A stretch of DNA of 64,000 nucleotides from Thermococcus sp. 21S7 (GTDB lineage Archaea > Methanobacteriota_B > Thermococci > Thermococcales > Thermococcaceae), in NCBI RefSeq assembly GCF_012027615.1, contig NZ_SNUT01000002.1:186001-250000 (forward strand), given 5' to 3'. Positions 25,401-35,342 of the stretch are shown piece by piece. How positions within the stretch are numbered: the stretch's first letter is position 1; the number at the start of each line of letters is the position of its first letter. The notes beneath the pieces were generated by a model that was given only the letters and a program-made list of their open reading frames with translations, had not been told where the DNA came from and ran no database searches. Made by a program: the position numbers and the translations under genes.

Positions 25401-25818
25401 CTACAAGGGTGAGGACATCAGCAGGTACGACATCCACGTCCAGTTCCTCCAGACCTACGAGGGCGTGGAGGGTGACTCCGCCAGCATAAGCGTCGCGACA
25501 GCTGTCATCTCCGCCCTTGAGGAGATACCCATACGGCAGGACGTGGCGATGACCGGTTCGCTCAGCGTCCGCGGTGAAGTGCTCCCGATAGGCGGCGCGA
25601 CGCCGAAGATTGAAGCGGCGATAGAGGCCGGCATAAAGACCGTCATAATCCCCAAGAGCAACGAGAAGGACGTCTTCCTCAGCAAGGACAAGGCGGAGAA
25701 GGTGCGGATCTTCCCGGTTGAGACCATAGACGAGGTGCTTGAGATAGCCCTTGAGGAGAGCGAGAAGAAGAGGGAGCTTCTCAGGCGCATAAGGGAGGCT
25801 CTCCCGCTTTCCCTCTGA
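22489..25818 (+). CDS. lonB: Membrane-bound ATP-dependent Lon protease (LonB) with intein
   Basis: After removal of a 474-residue intein the protein is ~635 residues, the usual archaeal LonB length. The AAA+ domain has Walker A GEPGTGKS (before the intein) and Walker B VLFIDEV (after it). Two membrane helices ([18 protein letters not shown] and [17 protein letters not shown]) inserted between them anchor the ring to the membrane. The protease domain shows the Ser of [12 protein letters not shown] and the Lys of [12 protein letters not shown], the Lon catalytic dyad. LonB degrades unfolded and regulatory membrane and cytosolic proteins. ATG 22489 is preferred to the in-frame GTG at 22471 because GAGGGA lies upstream. 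The promoter is near 22435 (AGTTATAAATC). Confidence 0.95.
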   Translation: MGEDEKVNRESLAPREYGESLELGMEFSTTEEVKVPEKLIDQVIGQEHAVEVIRTAANQKRHVLLIGEPGTGKSMLGQAMAELLPTENLEDILVFPNPEDENMPKIKIVPACQGRRIVEKYREKAKGQESIKSYILLFVMFTVMLALFIDFSATTLLMGLFVVILTIMALSNMRLKGSVLVPKLLVDNCGRNKAPFIDATGAHAGALLGDVRHDPFQCFSGNESVVIRENGKIKAVKLKNFVENALENPSGEGMDGDVRVIYHDFRDESVEVLTKDGFTKLLYANKRVGKQRLRRIVHLEKDHWLALTPDHKVYTAGGLKEVGELTERDELISVPVTVLDEFVIAKTYGEEGKLRDYLRWTEHREKTGHGYKRASKELGIKASTLRWWEEGAKPKSLRMAEELKGLGLLPLRSDDERLEKVALLMGALFSDGNIDKNLNTLSFVSGEREAVEKFVGVLKELFGEFNYEIKENRESKGRSVLFRTWDRRVIRFFVALGAPVGNKTKVRLELPWWVKLRPSLFLAFFDGFYSGDGSVPRFAHYKDGIKFNGTLEVAQLAEELDNKLPFFEELAWHLGLFGIDAKVRVDEAKGKHKVRLILSQSIDNVLTFLEFVPISLSPAKREKFIAEVEKYLAGAGDSRHADRLDELRKWLGRVKRGERRAFIETWEEVEVTYNLTTEKGNLIANGLFVKNSGGLGTPAHERVEPGMIHRAHRGVLFIDEVATLSLKMQQSLLTAMQEKRFPITGQSEMSSGAMVRTEPVPCDFVLVAAGNLDTVDKMHPALRSRIRGYGYEVYMRTTMPDTVENRRKLIQFVAQEVKRDGKIPHFTRDAVEEIVREAQKRAGRKGHLTLRLRDLGGIVRAAGDIAVKKGKKYVEREDVLEAVRMAKPLEKQLADWYIERKKEYQVIKTEGSEIGRVNGLAVIGEQSGIVLPIEAVVAPAASKEEGKIIVTGKLGEIAKEAVQNVSAIIKRYKGEDISRYDIHVQFLQTYEGVEGDSASISVATAVISALEEIPIRQDVAMTGSLSVRGEVLPIGGATPKIEAAIEAGIKTVIIPKSNEKDVFLSKDKAEKVRIFPVETIDEVLEIALEESEKKRELLRRIREALPLSL
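23140..24561 (+). other. Intein (Lon intein) with LAGLIDADG endonuclease domain
   Basis: Begins at Cys ([13 protein letters not shown]) and ends at Asn (FVKN|SGGLG) with Ser as the first C-extein residue. Block B is visible as LTPDHKVYT. Two LAGLIDADG helices, [11 protein letters not shown] and [12 protein letters not shown], show a homing endonuclease, and an HTH-like segment ([20 protein letters not shown]) precedes them. The penultimate residue is Lys where most inteins have His. The insertion lies between Walker A and B of LonB, so splicing is required for activity. Confidence 0.93.
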
Positions 25819-25922
25819 GTTTTTCCAACTTTTCCTGGGAACATCTGCTTCATAGTCTTCTACACCTTTGTCCAGAAATGCTTAAAAAACGACCAATCGA
25901 GGTAAGGCTGGAGGTGAAGCGA

Positions 25923-26669
25923 GTGCTCAACGTTGAGAACCTCATGGTCACTGTTGGGAACAGGGAGATTCTTAGGGGTGTGAATCTCTCGGTGGGCACT
26001 GGAGAGTTTCACGTCATAATGGGGCCGAACGGCTCCGGGAAGTCCACCCTTGCCCTGACCATAGCGGGTCACCCGAGGTACGAAATCAAAAGCGGAAGGA
26101 TAACCTTCAACGGCGAGGACATAACTCAACTCGCACCGGATGAACGCGTCAAGCGCGGCATAATGCTGGCCTTTCAGCACCCGGAGGAGGTTGAGGGAGT
26201 AAGGATAATGGAGTTCCTCCAGCAGGTTCTGGCGGAGGTCAAGGGTGTGGACATGGTGGAGGCCTACGACCGCATAGTTGAGACGGCCAGGGAGCTCTGG
26301 TTCAAAGAGGAGGACCTGATGAGGTACGTCAACGTCGGCTTCTCCGGCGGCGAGAGGAAAAGGTTTGAAATCCTTCAGGCCCTTCTGCTGGAGCCAAAGC
26401 TTCTCATCCTGGACGAGCCGGACAGCGGGGTTGACGTTGACTCTCTCAGTGTCATCAGCAGGAAGATAGAGGAACTCCACGAGAGGGGAACGGCGGTTCT
26501 CTTGATAACCCACTACGGCAGGATACTCGGACACCTCGACCCGAGCAGATTCCGGGTTCACGTGATGCGCGAGGGAAGGATAGTGCTTGAGAGGGGCGGT
26601 GAGTTCGTTAAGGAAATTGAGGAGAAGGGCTTCCAGAGGATATTCGAGGAGTGTGGCTGTGATGAGTGA
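25923..26669 (+). CDS. sufC: SufC Fe-S cluster assembly ATPase
   Basis: A 248-residue ABC-type ATPase. Walker A is GPNGSGKST, the Q-loop LAFQHPEEV, the signature FSGGERKRFEI, Walker B LLILDEPDSGVD and the switch ITHYGR. SufC partners with SufB/D to build Fe-S clusters, here in large demand for the hydrogenases downstream. GTG 25923 follows GGAGGTGA; the ATG at 25878 overlaps the likely TATA box (CTTAAAAAAC) and is rejected. Overlaps sufB by 8 bases. Confidence 0.95.
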   Translation: MLNVENLMVTVGNREILRGVNLSVGTGEFHVIMGPNGSGKSTLALTIAGHPRYEIKSGRITFNGEDITQLAPDERVKRGIMLAFQHPEEVEGVRIMEFLQQVLAEVKGVDMVEAYDRIVETARELWFKEEDLMRYVNVGFSGGERKRFEILQALLLEPKLLILDEPDSGVDVDSLSVISRKIEELHERGTAVLLITHYGRILGHLDPSRFRVHVMREGRIVLERGGEFVKEIEEKGFQRIFEECGCDE

Positions 26670-27999
26670 GATAACCGTTCAGGAGGCCAAGGAGATAATA
26701 GCGGCGGAGATAGAGAACCTCGCCAGGAGGAACAAAGAGCCGGAGTGGATGACGAGGATAAGGTACAAAGCTCTGGAGGCCTTCGAGAGGGCCCCCCACA
26801 GGGACCCCGTAATCAGCGAAGACGAACTGCTGAGGTTCATAGCCAAGCCCGAGATAGCCGGCGTTCCCGAGAACATCGAGAGTCTCGATGACCTGCCCCC
26901 GGAGATGAAGGCCCTCCTCGACAGACTCGGCATTAGCGAGGTCGAGCAGAAGTACATAGCTGGTCTGGCGGTTCAGACCGACACCGGAGTCATCTACAAC
27001 GAGTTCCTCAAGGAGTGGGAGAAGAAGGGGCTCATCGTTCTGCCTATGGAAGAAGCGGTTAAGAAGTACCCCGATGTTGTTAAACAGCATTTCCTCCAGC
27101 TTTTCCGTGCAGATGAGAGCAAGATGGCCGCGTACCACACGGCGGTATGGAACGGCGGAATCTTCCTCTACGTCAAGGAAGGGTTGAAGGTTCCGTTCCC
27201 GCTTCACCTGTTCTTCCTCATCCAGGAGAGCGCGCTGGCCCAGGCGCCGCACATAATCATAATAGCCGAGCCGAACAGCGAGTTCCACCTCATAGAGGGA
27301 TGCACCGCCCCGGTGCTCGTCAAGCACTCCCTGCACCTCGACATGACCGAGGCGTACATCCGCGACGGCGCTAAGGCCCAGCTGACGGTTCTCCAGAACT
27401 GGCCGGAGTACGTTCACACGAGGCCGATGACTAGGGCGAGAATCGGTAAGGGGGCCCGCTTCATCAACACCACCGTCGGCCTCGGAACGGGCAGGAGCAA
27501 CATAGCCAACCCCAAGTACTGGGTGGACGAAAACGGCTACGTCGAGCTGAACGGCATAATCCTTGGCCAGAAGGACTGGTACGTTGACCTGGGGGGAGAG
27601 ATGTACCTCCAGGGCAGGGGCGCCGCTGGAATAAACGCCAGCAAGGCGGTCATAATGGACGAGAGCACCGTGATAACCCGGGGCATCATAAGGGCGGAAG
27701 CGCCGATGGCCAAGGGACACATAAGCTGCGACGCACTGCTGATGAGCGATAGGGCCACGATGGAGACCTACCCAGGACTCGTCAGCAAGGTTGACGACGC
27801 CGAGCTCAGCCACGAAGCCGCGATAGGCAAGATACGCGAGGAGGAGCTGTTCTACCTGATGTCGCGCGGTCTGAGCGAGGAGAAGGCGACCCAGCTCATA
27901 GTCAAGGGCTTCCTCGAACCGATGCTCAAGGACATCCCGATGGAGTTCCTCGTGGAGATAAGGAAGATTATCGAGCTCGCCGTGAGCGGGGGCATGTGA
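26662..27999 (+). CDS. sufB: SufB/SufD-family Fe-S scaffold protein
   Basis: A 445-residue SufBD protein with the right-handed beta-helix core (GCTAPVLVKHSLHLDMTEAY, VVGLGTGRSN-like strands, GAAGINASKAVIMDESTVI) and the conserved C-terminal SHEAAIGKIREEELFYLMSR with the His and Glu of the cluster-building site. The start ATG 26662 lies within the end of sufC. A single SufBD protein is common in archaea and probably acts as a homodimer with SufC. Confidence 0.93.
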   Translation: MSEITVQEAKEIIAAEIENLARRNKEPEWMTRIRYKALEAFERAPHRDPVISEDELLRFIAKPEIAGVPENIESLDDLPPEMKALLDRLGISEVEQKYIAGLAVQTDTGVIYNEFLKEWEKKGLIVLPMEEAVKKYPDVVKQHFLQLFRADESKMAAYHTAVWNGGIFLYVKEGLKVPFPLHLFFLIQESALAQAPHIIIIAEPNSEFHLIEGCTAPVLVKHSLHLDMTEAYIRDGAKAQLTVLQNWPEYVHTRPMTRARIGKGARFINTTVGLGTGRSNIANPKYWVDENGYVELNGIILGQKDWYVDLGGEMYLQGRGAAGINASKAVIMDESTVITRGIIRAEAPMAKGHISCDALLMSDRATMETYPGLVSKVDDAELSHEAAIGKIREEELFYLMSRGLSEEKATQLIVKGFLEPMLKDIPMEFLVEIRKIIELAVSGGM

Positions 28000-28110
28000 T
28001 TGAAAATTTTTTCTTTTGTTTTGGAGCACTCCTAATTTTTCCCAAGTTCTCGCTGGAAAATCCTAACGAAATGTTATAACCGCTCCTTCCTCTCATTTTA
28101 GGGTGATAAC

Positions 28111-28404
28111 ATGGATCCGATGGCAAAGGCCTTTGAAGAGGCTAAAAAGAATCCCAAAATGAGGAAGAAACTTAAGATAAAGGCCGCTTTTTCAATGCTA
28201 CTGTTCGTGATGTTCCTGGGCGTGGTATTCATAACGGTCGGAACTGTGATCGCCAGCAAAAACGGCAGCTTCCTGGGGATGACCCAGCTCGACTTCCTCA
28301 AGCTCCGCGCCCGCTACGGCATCATCATGATGTTCCTCATAATCGTCCACCTGCTCATGAACAGAAACATAATGAGAAAGGAGCTTGAGATGCTCCTCGG
28401 CTGA
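28111..28404 (+). CDS. Small two-helix membrane protein, unknown
   Basis: A 97-residue protein with a basic helical N-terminus (FEEAKKNPKMRKKLKIKAAF), a membrane segment (MLLFVMFLGVVFITVGTVIA) and a second one (YGIIMMFLIIVHLLM). GGTGATAAC precedes the ATG at 28111 and ATGTTATAACC near 28070 is its TATA. No recognised family. It converges on the hydrogenase maturation protease gene. Confidence 0.7.
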   Translation: MDPMAKAFEEAKKNPKMRKKLKIKAAFSMLLFVMFLGVVFITVGTVIASKNGSFLGMTQLDFLKLRARYGIIMMFLIIVHLLMNRNIMRKELEMLLG

Positions 28405-28422
28405 TTTTATTCAATTCTTTAA

Positions 28423-28878
28423 TTATTTTTTGCAGAGCTCCTCAACCAGCTCGACGACCCTCGGCAGGGCCTTTTTAACTTCCTCGGTGAGCTCCATTCC
28501 AAGGTCTATCTCCTTGGCAACGACGCCGATGAAGTGTATATCCGCTTTGGCAAGGCGCTCGTCCATCGCCATCAGGAGTTTGAGCCCGTCTATGGCCCCC
28601 ATGAAGTGGGCGCTCCTTATCTCGGCCTTCAGCTTCTCGAAGACCTCCTCGCCGCTCAGGTGAATTATCTCGCCAGGCCGGAACTTTTCGCTCAGGATGG
28701 CGTCTATGATTATCAGCCTCTCCTCCCCATTGTAATGGGCGGAGAGCATGAATATGTCCGTGCCAACGTCGAGGACGTTGTACCCCTTTTCCGCGAGTAT
28801 CCTGCCTGCCTTCAGTCCGATTCCATCGTCCTTCATCAGTTCGTTGCCGAGGGCAAGGATGAGGATTTTCGTTTTCAT
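28423..28878 (-). CDS. Hydrogenase maturation endopeptidase (HycI/HyaD family)
   Basis: A 151-residue protein with LALGNELMKDDGIGLKAGRI (Asp/Glu nickel ligand region), a DVGTDIFML strand and SAHFMGAIDGLKLLM (His ligand). These proteases remove the C-terminal tail of [NiFe] large subunits after Ni insertion. Candidate substrates in this window are HydA, FrhA and the Mbh-type large subunit. It lies on the hyd strand but is separated from hydA by the AIPR gene. Start ATG 28878 follows GGTGAGTGATA. Confidence 0.9.
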   Translation of the reverse strand: MKTKILILALGNELMKDDGIGLKAGRILAEKGYNVLDVGTDIFMLSAHYNGEERLIIIDAILSEKFRPGEIIHLSGEEVFEKLKAEIRSAHFMGAIDGLKLLMAMDERLAKADIHFIGVVAKEIDLGMELTEEVKKALPRVVELVEELCKK

Positions 28879-28942
28879 TATCACTCACCTTTGATAATCT
28901 GTAATTATGGAATTGGATTAAAAAACAAGAGATATTGATAAA

Positions 28943-30949
28943 CTATCCAAAGACTTCCAGTGGAGGTCTTAGCGGTTTGAAAGAGTCAATGTTATCTTGG
29001 ACAATTGTTTGTATTTCTCGTAGGAGTGATGCTACTAATGCTGCTTCATTTTTCCACCCTTTTTGTTCTATCAGTTTCTTTATTGCCAAGATATCTTTTC
29101 CTTTTAGGTTGTTTCTTTCAAGCATATTTATGAGCCTGCTACTTCTGCCAGATTCGGGTGATGACGACATTTGTTCTCTGTACATTTTGGCCATGCCGGG
29201 AATCGCTTTTTCTAAATCTGCCTCCAATGTTGAGATAAATCTCTCAAGGGCATTGTATGAAACTGGAACGGGGAGGCCACCAATTTCTTGTTGAAGGAAA
29301 CGTCCAATGAAATACATAATCAACCATCTTGTTCCCTGGAAGAATCGAACATTACCCGTGCTGGAAATGAGGGTTTTCTGCATTTTCTCAGAGGCTTTGT
29401 AAATCATATGTGCCTGTACATAGTACAATAACAAGCTCCTAAGGAACTCTAAATGTCTTTCTAAATAATTTACTGACGATAAGTACGTGTTTGCAATCCT
29501 AAGATCATCAGCTCTGAACACTTTTCTGAGGATCTCTTTATACTCCTCTCCAAACAGCTCCTGATTGTTATGTGTCTTTCTGGTATCCACCCCAGAATAT
29601 GCTGAAGCATAGAAATAGTTTAGCGCTTTTGTTAAATGGTCTGCTCTCATTACGATATCAGCACGCTTGGAGGTTATATAAGGCCTCTTAAAACTGTATA
29701 TTGTTTCCTTGTCAATAATGGTTTTTGAGCGCCTAGCAAGATTATGGAGCCACACATGGTACACCTCAAATGAAAACAGATCTGCTTCTTCAATCTTATT
29801 CTGCCTATTTGATGACTGGCCAATCTTTGCTATTAATTCTCTTAGCTCAACATCCGAAATGTCCATTAATGTTATTATCTTTGCAGGAACTAGGACGTTA
29901 CTTAGACTTTCTTCTCCGACGGCTTCAGGATTAGCTTTGGATATTGATTCAATTGTCTGTGCTCCATTCACGACGCCAAACCCCTGTATCTTTACAGATT
30001 TACGGCTCCATTCAGTTTTTTTGGCAACAATGGTTATTCCATTATTCAGCAGTGGAAATTTAGTTGGTTCTTGTCGAAGTGTAGCTTTGATTGCTCTGTT
30101 TACTTTAGATTTTTTTAGAGGATTTCGTGGATTACTTCGGAATAATCCGTCTTTAAAGCGTTCGTATAACCTCTTGATATCTGATCCCCTTAAAAGGGTT
30201 AATCCAATCTCTACTTTGCCTATTCCCTCCAAAGATATCTCGTGTACTGCATATGTTTCAGTGGGTATTCTGAATGTGAAGTTCCCTTCGACTAAAAGCC
30301 TGTCCTCAAGCTTATTTAATAACTCGTCCCACTTTGTCACATCTACAACCGAGCAAGTAATATCTGGAACGTTTTTTATAGAGCCCATCCATCTTTCTAA
30401 AACTTTGTCATCAATATGTCCAGGAATCTTTGTGTTAGTTACATAAATATATTCAATCTGGTCTATTTTTTCAATATCTATTGTCTTTCCTACTTGGTTG
30501 TTGATCCTATTTACTAGGCGATTGAATCGCTTTTCATCTTCCAGTGTTTTCATCACTTTACTGATATCTTCTTTTATTAGTTCCTCGTTTAATTCAAGTG
30601 GTCCCTTTGCCCTATACGAGCGGTATTTCCCCTGGATAAGATAGAGCGTAGAGTTATCCAAAAAGAAAGCATCTATGCCGAGGTCTCTTGGGCCATCTAC
30701 AATGTATATTGTTGATATGCGCTCTATAATGTCATCTTCGCTGTAATCCGTTTGATCTTCCTTTAGCTGTTTTTCAATGCCCTTTCTTATTTCTGGGTTA
30801 TAATACATATAGAAGACCAATAATGTCTTTGCTTTAATTTTATTGTTCCATCCTTTTCCGTTGGGATCTATCTGATTGTTATATCCCTCGTAGAAGGACC
30901 TGAGTTCTCCTTCAAGCCTTTTCATAGTCTCTTTAAGATTATCTGACAT
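28943..30949 (-). CDS. AIPR-family abortive-infection/phage defence protein
   Basis: A 668-residue protein. Residues ~40-220 hold a nuclease-like block: GPRDLGIDAFFLDNSTLYLI followed by QGKY gives the D...QxK pattern of Mrr-like restriction folds. Residues ~270-480 match the AIPR domain: FRSNPRNPLKKSKVNRAI, FPLLNNGITIVAKKTE and FGVVNGAQTIES. AIPR proteins are linked to phage abortive infection. Codons and base composition are clearly AT-richer than the hydrogenase genes on either side, suggesting recent transfer. It stands alone, with no methylase or partner. The 95 bases upstream contain only promoter-like AT-rich sequence. Confidence 0.85.
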   Translation of the reverse strand: MSDNLKETMKRLEGELRSFYEGYNNQIDPNGKGWNNKIKAKTLLVFYMYYNPEIRKGIEKQLKEDQTDYSEDDIIERISTIYIVDGPRDLGIDAFFLDNSTLYLIQGKYRSYRAKGPLELNEELIKEDISKVMKTLEDEKRFNRLVNRINNQVGKTIDIEKIDQIEYIYVTNTKIPGHIDDKVLERWMGSIKNVPDITCSVVDVTKWDELLNKLEDRLLVEGNFTFRIPTETYAVHEISLEGIGKVEIGLTLLRGSDIKRLYERFKDGLFRSNPRNPLKKSKVNRAIKATLRQEPTKFPLLNNGITIVAKKTEWSRKSVKIQGFGVVNGAQTIESISKANPEAVGEESLSNVLVPAKIITLMDISDVELRELIAKIGQSSNRQNKIEEADLFSFEVYHVWLHNLARRSKTIIDKETIYSFKRPYITSKRADIVMRADHLTKALNYFYASAYSGVDTRKTHNNQELFGEEYKEILRKVFRADDLRIANTYLSSVNYLERHLEFLRSLLLYYVQAHMIYKASEKMQKTLISSTGNVRFFQGTRWLIMYFIGRFLQQEIGGLPVPVSYNALERFISTLEADLEKAIPGMAKMYREQMSSSPESGRSSRLINMLERNNLKGKDILAIKKLIEQKGWKNEAALVASLLREIQTIVQDNIDSFKPLRPPLEVFG

Positions 30950-31045
30950 TTAAATCCCTCCAAGAACTTTACACCTTTAAATGTTAATACTAGAATTCTT
31001 AAGATTTTTGGATAACTAAAAAAGAAAGTCGTAATATTAAGGCCC

Positions 31046-32335
31046 CTAAAGCCTCGCCACGTGCACCGAACAGGAGATGCACGGGTCGTAGGCGCGAACG
31101 ACCATCTCGGTGAGGTACTTGAGCCTCTCCGGGTCGTCGTTGTAGTGCTTCTCCGCCATCATCCTGACGTGGACCTCCATCATGGCGAAGTTGTAGGCCG
31201 TCGGAGTGATTATGTCCGCGTAGGCAACCCTTCCGTTCTTGACTTCGAGGGCGTAGGTGACGATTCCGCGAGGGGCCTCGGTGGAGCTGACACCGAAGCC
31301 GTCCTTCACCTCAACCCTGTCCCTCGGCGCTATCGGCCACTTGGCGAGGGCCTCGTCTATGAGGTCTATGCCGTGCTCGATGAAGTAGACCAGCTCAAGC
31401 GCCTGGGCGAGGTTGTTTGCGAAGGGGTTGGTCGGCCTGAGCAGGTCTCTGTGGCTCTCGTAGAGCTCCCTGGCCCTTCCGTAGAGTGTCTCCGCGTTGT
31501 TGACCAGCCTCGGAAGCGCACCGACCATAAAGGGCTTCTCGCCCTTGTAGAAGCTGTGCTTGGCGAAGCTGTGCTCGACGACCTTTTCGACGATGTGCTT
31601 CTTGTAGTCCTCGACAGGGAATTCGAAGCCGTCGCTCACCTTGATGTAGTCGCCGTAGATGCCGTAGACGTCTCCCCTCGGCTTTACTGCCATGTGGATT
31701 ATCGGCCCCTCGACCTCCTCGTACTGCTCCAGCTTGGAGAACAGCTCGAAGGTGTACTCCGCCTTCGGGAGTGCTTCGCTGAGGCGCTTCTTCATGGTCT
31801 CAAGGGTGGCTTTGTCGGGCAGCTTGCCGAAGCCTCCGAGGACCACGTTCTCCTGGTGTATCGCCCTCGCTCCGAGTTCGTCCATCATCCAGCTTCCGAG
31901 GTTCTTGAGATCGAGGGCTATGCCTATCTCCTTCTTGTACTCGTCCACCATCTTGAGCGGGTTGGAGTAGCCGAGGTAGTCCGGGAGGACGAGGAGGTAC
32001 AGGTGGAGTGCGTGGCTCTCTATCATGTCGCCGATGTAGAGGACCTCTCTGAGTGCCTGGATTTCCTCGCGCGGGGTGAAGCCTATCGCCTTTTCGGCGG
32101 CCTCCACCGCGGTGAGCTTGTGGGCAGCCGAACAGAATGAGCATATCCTCGGGTAGACGGCTAACGCCTCGTCGAGCTTCTTGCCCACCGTTATGGCCTC
32201 GAAGAACCTCGGGCCCTCTATGATGTTGAGCCTGACCTCCTTGACGCCATCGTCGCCGACGACTATCTCAACGCCGCCCTTGCCCTCAACGCGCGCTATG
32301 TGATCAACGGTGATGGGAAGGTAGAGGTTCTTCAT
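31046..32335 (-). CDS. hydA: Cytoplasmic sulfhydrogenase alpha subunit, [NiFe] catalytic
   Basis: A 429-residue group 3b large subunit. Both nickel-binding CxxC motifs are intact: [12 protein letters not shown] (~62-73) and [14 protein letters not shown] at the end. The residues after the His would be removed by the maturation protease. HydA takes up or evolves H2 with electrons passing through HydD and HydB to the flavin of HydG. Overlaps hydD by 4 bases, the last gene of hydBGDA. Confidence 0.96.
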   Translation of the reverse strand: MKNLYLPITVDHIARVEGKGGVEIVVGDDGVKEVRLNIIEGPRFFEAITVGKKLDEALAVYPRICSFCSAAHKLTAVEAAEKAIGFTPREEIQALREVLYIGDMIESHALHLYLLVLPDYLGYSNPLKMVDEYKKEIGIALDLKNLGSWMMDELGARAIHQENVVLGGFGKLPDKATLETMKKRLSEALPKAEYTFELFSKLEQYEEVEGPIIHMAVKPRGDVYGIYGDYIKVSDGFEFPVEDYKKHIVEKVVEHSFAKHSFYKGEKPFMVGALPRLVNNAETLYGRARELYESHRDLLRPTNPFANNLAQALELVYFIEHGIDLIDEALAKWPIAPRDRVEVKDGFGVSSTEAPRGIVTYALEVKNGRVAYADIITPTAYNFAMMEVHVRMMAEKHYNDDPERLKYLTEMVVRAYDPCISCSVHVARL

Positions 32336-33123
32336 TCTTCCACCCCCTGGAATATCTTCTCAACCATCTCTTCGAGCTTCGGGTTGTGGGCGTTGAACAT
32401 CTTCATGCGCTGGAGTATATCCTCCTTGCTGATTCCCTTCTCCTTGAACGTCCTGGCGAGTGAGTCGAACCAGGCAACGTCGTAGCCTATCGCTCCCCTG
32501 CAGCCGATGCACGCCACTCCAAAGCCTGGGCACCTCGCGTCGCAGCCGGCCCTCGTTATCGGGCCGAGGCACGGCTCTCCTTTCTCTATGAGTACGCACG
32601 GGTGTCCCTTCAGCCTGCACTCGACGCAGACCGGGTAATCTATGTCCTCCGGCCACGATCCGACGAGGAAGGTACCGAGGGCGTAGAGGAAGTCCTTCTT
32701 CTCCGGCGGGCAGCCGTAGATGCGGTAGTCAACCTTGATGTAGTTCTCGACCGGCTCGGCCAGCTTCGGCTCGAACTTAACTTTTCCATCGCCGTAGACG
32801 GTCTTCCAGAGCTCCTCAAGGCTCTTGTCCTTCTCCCAGCTCTGCACACCGCCGTGGACTGCACAGGAGCCGACGGCAACCACTATCTTCGCGTTCTCGC
32901 GTATCTTCTTGACGAGCTCGACCTCCTCCCCGGTGGAGACGCTTCCCTCGATGAAGGCTATGTCCACCGGCTCGTCCTCGTAGCTGTCGCGCTCAAGCAT
33001 GAACCAGCAGACGATTTCCGCGTGCGGGAGCAGCTGGAGTATCTCGTCCATCATGGCAAGCTGGAGCTGACAGCCGTAGCATGAGGTGAGAGCGTAAAAT
33101 CCAATTCTGACCTTTCCTTCCAT
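32332..33123 (-). CDS. hydD: Cytoplasmic sulfhydrogenase delta subunit, [NiFe] small
   Basis: A 263-residue small subunit: [12 protein letters not shown] with the first two cysteines of the proximal cluster, VGSCAVHGG with the third and [11 protein letters not shown] with the fourth. The C-terminal region has further cysteine pairs ([29 protein letters not shown]) for medial/distal [4Fe-4S] clusters. Start ATG 33123 follows GAGGTGG; the frame opens three codons earlier. Confidence 0.95.
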   Translation of the reverse strand: MEGKVRIGFYALTSCYGCQLQLAMMDEILQLLPHAEIVCWFMLERDSYEDEPVDIAFIEGSVSTGEEVELVKKIRENAKIVVAVGSCAVHGGVQSWEKDKSLEELWKTVYGDGKVKFEPKLAEPVENYIKVDYRIYGCPPEKKDFLYALGTFLVGSWPEDIDYPVCVECRLKGHPCVLIEKGEPCLGPITRAGCDARCPGFGVACIGCRGAIGYDVAWFDSLARTFKEKGISKEDILQRMKMFNAHNPKLEEMVEKIFQGVEE

Positions 33124-33133
33124 CTCCACCACC

Positions 33134-34018
33134 TCAGTCCAGTAAGCCAGGCGTTGATACTATGTCGAAGTACGTGAAGACCGGGCCGTCCTTACAGATG
33201 TACTTCCAGCTCGTGCTCGTTCCGACGTTACAGTGGCCGCACTTTCCTATTCCGCACTTCATCTTTCTCTCCAGCGTGACGAATATGTTCTCCGGGCGAT
33301 AGCCATAGTTGATGAGGGACTCGAAGACGGCCTTGTACATCCTCGGCGGACCGCAGATGGCCACTGCCGTGTTCTTCGGGTTGGTGTTGGCCTCGATGAT
33401 GAAGTTCTGCGGCCTTCCGTGGAGTCCGGGCCACTCGGGGTCGCGCGTAACGCTCTGGATTATCTTGACGTTCTCGGCCTCGGCGAGGTCCTTCATGGCC
33501 TCCAGCTCCTTGTAGAACAGGAGGTCCTTTCCGTAGCGGGCCGTGTTGATGAAGGTTATGTTGCCGTACTTCCAGCGGTTGTCCATGGCGTAGAGGAAGA
33601 CACTCCTGAGCGGGGCGGTTCCAAGACCCGCAGCTATAAGGAGCAGGTCCATGCCCTCCCACTCGTCAACGGGGAATCCGTTTCCATAGGGGCCACGAAC
33701 GAGGACAGTGTCACCGGGCTGGAGCTTGTGGATGACCGTGGTGACCCTTCCAGCTTTCCTGATGCACAGCTCGAAGAATCCCTTCCTCATCGCGGAGGAG
33801 CATATGCTTATCGGAACCTCTCCAACTCCCGGAATCGTCAGCTGAACGAACTGGCCGGGCTTGAACGTCCACTTCTCGGCCAGCTCGGGGTCTTCGAACC
33901 TGAAGAGGAACAGCTTCTCCTTTTCGGTGAGTTGATAGACCTTGAGAACCTTAACCTTGTGGAGTGCGTATGGGTTCTCGTCCGGCATCATAATCTCCTT
34001 GGGAACTACCTCGCTCAT
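33134..34018 (-). CDS. hydG: Cytoplasmic sulfhydrogenase gamma subunit, FAD/NAD(P)-binding
   Basis: A 294-residue ferredoxin-reductase-type protein. [12 protein letters not shown] and the following segment bind [18 protein letters not shown] and [13 protein letters not shown] bind the flavin/nucleotide, and [12 protein letters not shown] holds a [2Fe-2S] cluster. It exchanges electrons between NADPH/NADH and the hydrogenase, and gives the complex its sulfur (polysulfide) reductase activity together with HydB. Overlaps hydB by 4 bases. Confidence 0.95.
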   Translation of the reverse strand: MSEVVPKEIMMPDENPYALHKVKVLKVYQLTEKEKLFLFRFEDPELAEKWTFKPGQFVQLTIPGVGEVPISICSSAMRKGFFELCIRKAGRVTTVIHKLQPGDTVLVRGPYGNGFPVDEWEGMDLLLIAAGLGTAPLRSVFLYAMDNRWKYGNITFINTARYGKDLLFYKELEAMKDLAEAENVKIIQSVTRDPEWPGLHGRPQNFIIEANTNPKNTAVAICGPPRMYKAVFESLINYGYRPENIFVTLERKMKCGIGKCGHCNVGTSTSWKYICKDGPVFTYFDIVSTPGLLD

Positions 34019-35121
34019 ATGTCCTCACCCCTTATCTCCGAAGCGTAGGCGAACCCCCTCTTCGGGATCTCCTCACTTATCTCTGATGGGCAGCTCTTTT
34101 CGCCCTCAAGTCCCATGATGGTGCGCAGGTTCTTCACAAAGCTTATACCCGCCGGGCAGAAGTAGGTGCACCTTCCGCAGCCGACGCAGTAGCTTATGCC
34201 GAGCTTCTCGTTGTAGGAGTTCTTACAGAGGTACCTGTTGCGGAAGCGGTCCTTCTTGGTGGGCCTGAAGTTGTGGTTTCCTGCAACGAGACCGTGGCTC
34301 CTGAGCTGGCAGGAGTCCCAGCGCCTCTCGCGGTAGCCGGTTTCACCGTCGAGGTTGACTATGTCCTGAACCTCGTAGCAGCGGCACGTCGGGCAGGTGG
34401 TGTTGCAGTTGCCGCAGGCGAGACAGATGTCGGCCTGCTCGTCCCACATCGGGTGCTCCATCTCAAGCTCAAGGAGGTACCTGAGGTTGCTCCAGTCCTC
34501 ATGGTACCTGAACGACCTGGAGCGCCTGTTTTCGAACTCGCGGAAGTTGCAGATGTCCTCAGTGGTGACCTCCTCGAAGAGCTTGATGTTCTTGTCGACT
34601 ATCCTGTGACCGGTTGGCGTTCCAACGCGGACGAGCCATCCGTCGGGCAACTCGTGCAGGAACAGGTCGAAGCCGTCGTCGGCAAAATCCGTCTCGCGCA
34701 GGTTGCAGAAGCAGTATTCGTCCGGCATACAGCTGATGCCTATGATGATGCCCTTCTCCCTGCGTACCTTGTAGTACTTGTCTGGAAGTTCGTCGAGGTA
34801 TATGGTGTCAAGCACCTTGAGGCCGAAGATGTCGCAGGCGTGGAGACCGAAGAGCACGAAGGGCTCGACGTCCTCTATGACCTCCCTGTACTCGGCTTTG
34901 GTGAGGTTGAACTCGAAGAGCTTCTCCCTTGGAAGGAAGAAGAACTTCTTCGGCGGCATTATCGTCCTGTTGTAGCTGAACTCTACCTTTTTGACGTCGT
35001 CTATTTCCCTGAAGTCGTAGAACTTCTCGGATATCTTAACCGGGGCGTAAAGCTTGCCCCACTCCTTCAACCTTTCAAGGAACGCGTAGGTGTTCTCCTT
35101 CGGGAGTTTAACGTATCTCAA
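34015..35121 (-). CDS. hydB: Cytoplasmic sulfhydrogenase beta subunit, Fe-S
   Basis: A 368-residue protein related to anaerobic sulfite reductase subunit A. Its ferredoxin motifs include [14 protein letters not shown] and [18 protein letters not shown], plus CFCN earlier. It carries electrons between HydG and HydD. I choose a TTG start at 35121 ([18 protein letters not shown]) because GGAGGTGG lies just upstream; a TTG 15 bases earlier is also in frame. A small upstream frame ends across this start. Confidence 0.93.
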   Translation of the reverse strand: MRYVKLPKENTYAFLERLKEWGKLYAPVKISEKFYDFREIDDVKKVEFSYNRTIMPPKKFFFLPREKLFEFNLTKAEYREVIEDVEPFVLFGLHACDIFGLKVLDTIYLDELPDKYYKVRREKGIIIGISCMPDEYCFCNLRETDFADDGFDLFLHELPDGWLVRVGTPTGHRIVDKNIKLFEEVTTEDICNFREFENRRSRSFRYHEDWSNLRYLLELEMEHPMWDEQADICLACGNCNTTCPTCRCYEVQDIVNLDGETGYRERRWDSCQLRSHGLVAGNHNFRPTKKDRFRNRYLCKNSYNEKLGISYCVGCGRCTYFCPAGISFVKNLRTIMGLEGEKSCPSEISEEIPKRGFAYASEIRGEDI

Positions 35122-35161
35122 CCCAACCACCTCCAATGAACATAACTATGCATGTGCTCAT
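35108..35161 (-). CDS. Possible 17-residue leader peptide upstream of and overlapping hydB
   Basis: ATG 35161 opens [17 protein letters not shown], whose stop (35110-35108) lies just inside hydB in another frame. The ATG is ~22 bases after the predicted transcript start. A similar peptide, MATCTPVFIIGGSW, is encoded at the 5' end of the divergent molybdopterin operon (35415-35456), there in frame with the gene. Both coincide with the ribosome site, so part of the resemblance is forced. Translation is not shown. Confidence 0.3.
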   Translation of the reverse strand: MSTCIVMFIGGGWVEIR

Positions 35162-35203
35162 CTTTGTCCCCTCAATTGAGGCTTCTCCGCAGATTAAAAA
35201 AGC

Positions 35204-35213
35204 GTTTTTAAAC
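35204..35213 (-). promoter_or_regulatory. TATA box of hydBGDA
   Basis: Minus-strand GTTTAAAAAC lies about 85 bases upstream of the hydB start, predicting a transcript start near 35183. The palindrome at 35226-35236 lies 12 bases upstream of it. Confidence 0.6.
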
Positions 35214-35225
35214 CCGAAAATTCTA

Positions 35226-35236
35226 AACCAAAGGTT
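35226..35236. promoter_or_regulatory. AACC-N3-GGTT palindrome, hyd promoter
   Basis: AACCAAAGGTT on the plus strand (AACCTTTGGTT on the hyd strand), directly upstream of the hyd TATA box. The identical 11-mer is found at the frh promoter (52353-52363) and a one-mismatch form at the divergent operon (35343-35353). It contains the AACn5GTT part of the SurR consensus known from Pyrococcus and Thermococcus hydrogenase promoters. Confidence 0.6.
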
Positions 35237-35342
35237 GAAACGGTTTTGTTTTCGTACGACGCATGATATAAAACAAAAGAGTTTATTCTTTTTTCTGGTC
35301 ACGCCGGAATTTAAGTGTGCATTTCTGATTTTAAGGCTCCAG

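Noticed and set aside
26608-28029. Long minus-strand open frame (about 470 codons) opposite sufB
   Set aside because: It mirrors the codon pattern of sufB, has no ribosome site or recognisable motif, and sufB is certain. High GC third positions commonly open the antisense frame.
31061-32140. Long plus-strand frames opposite hydA, hydG and hydB
   Set aside because: Valine/leucine/arginine-rich translations typical of antisense reading; the hyd genes on the other strand carry all motifs.
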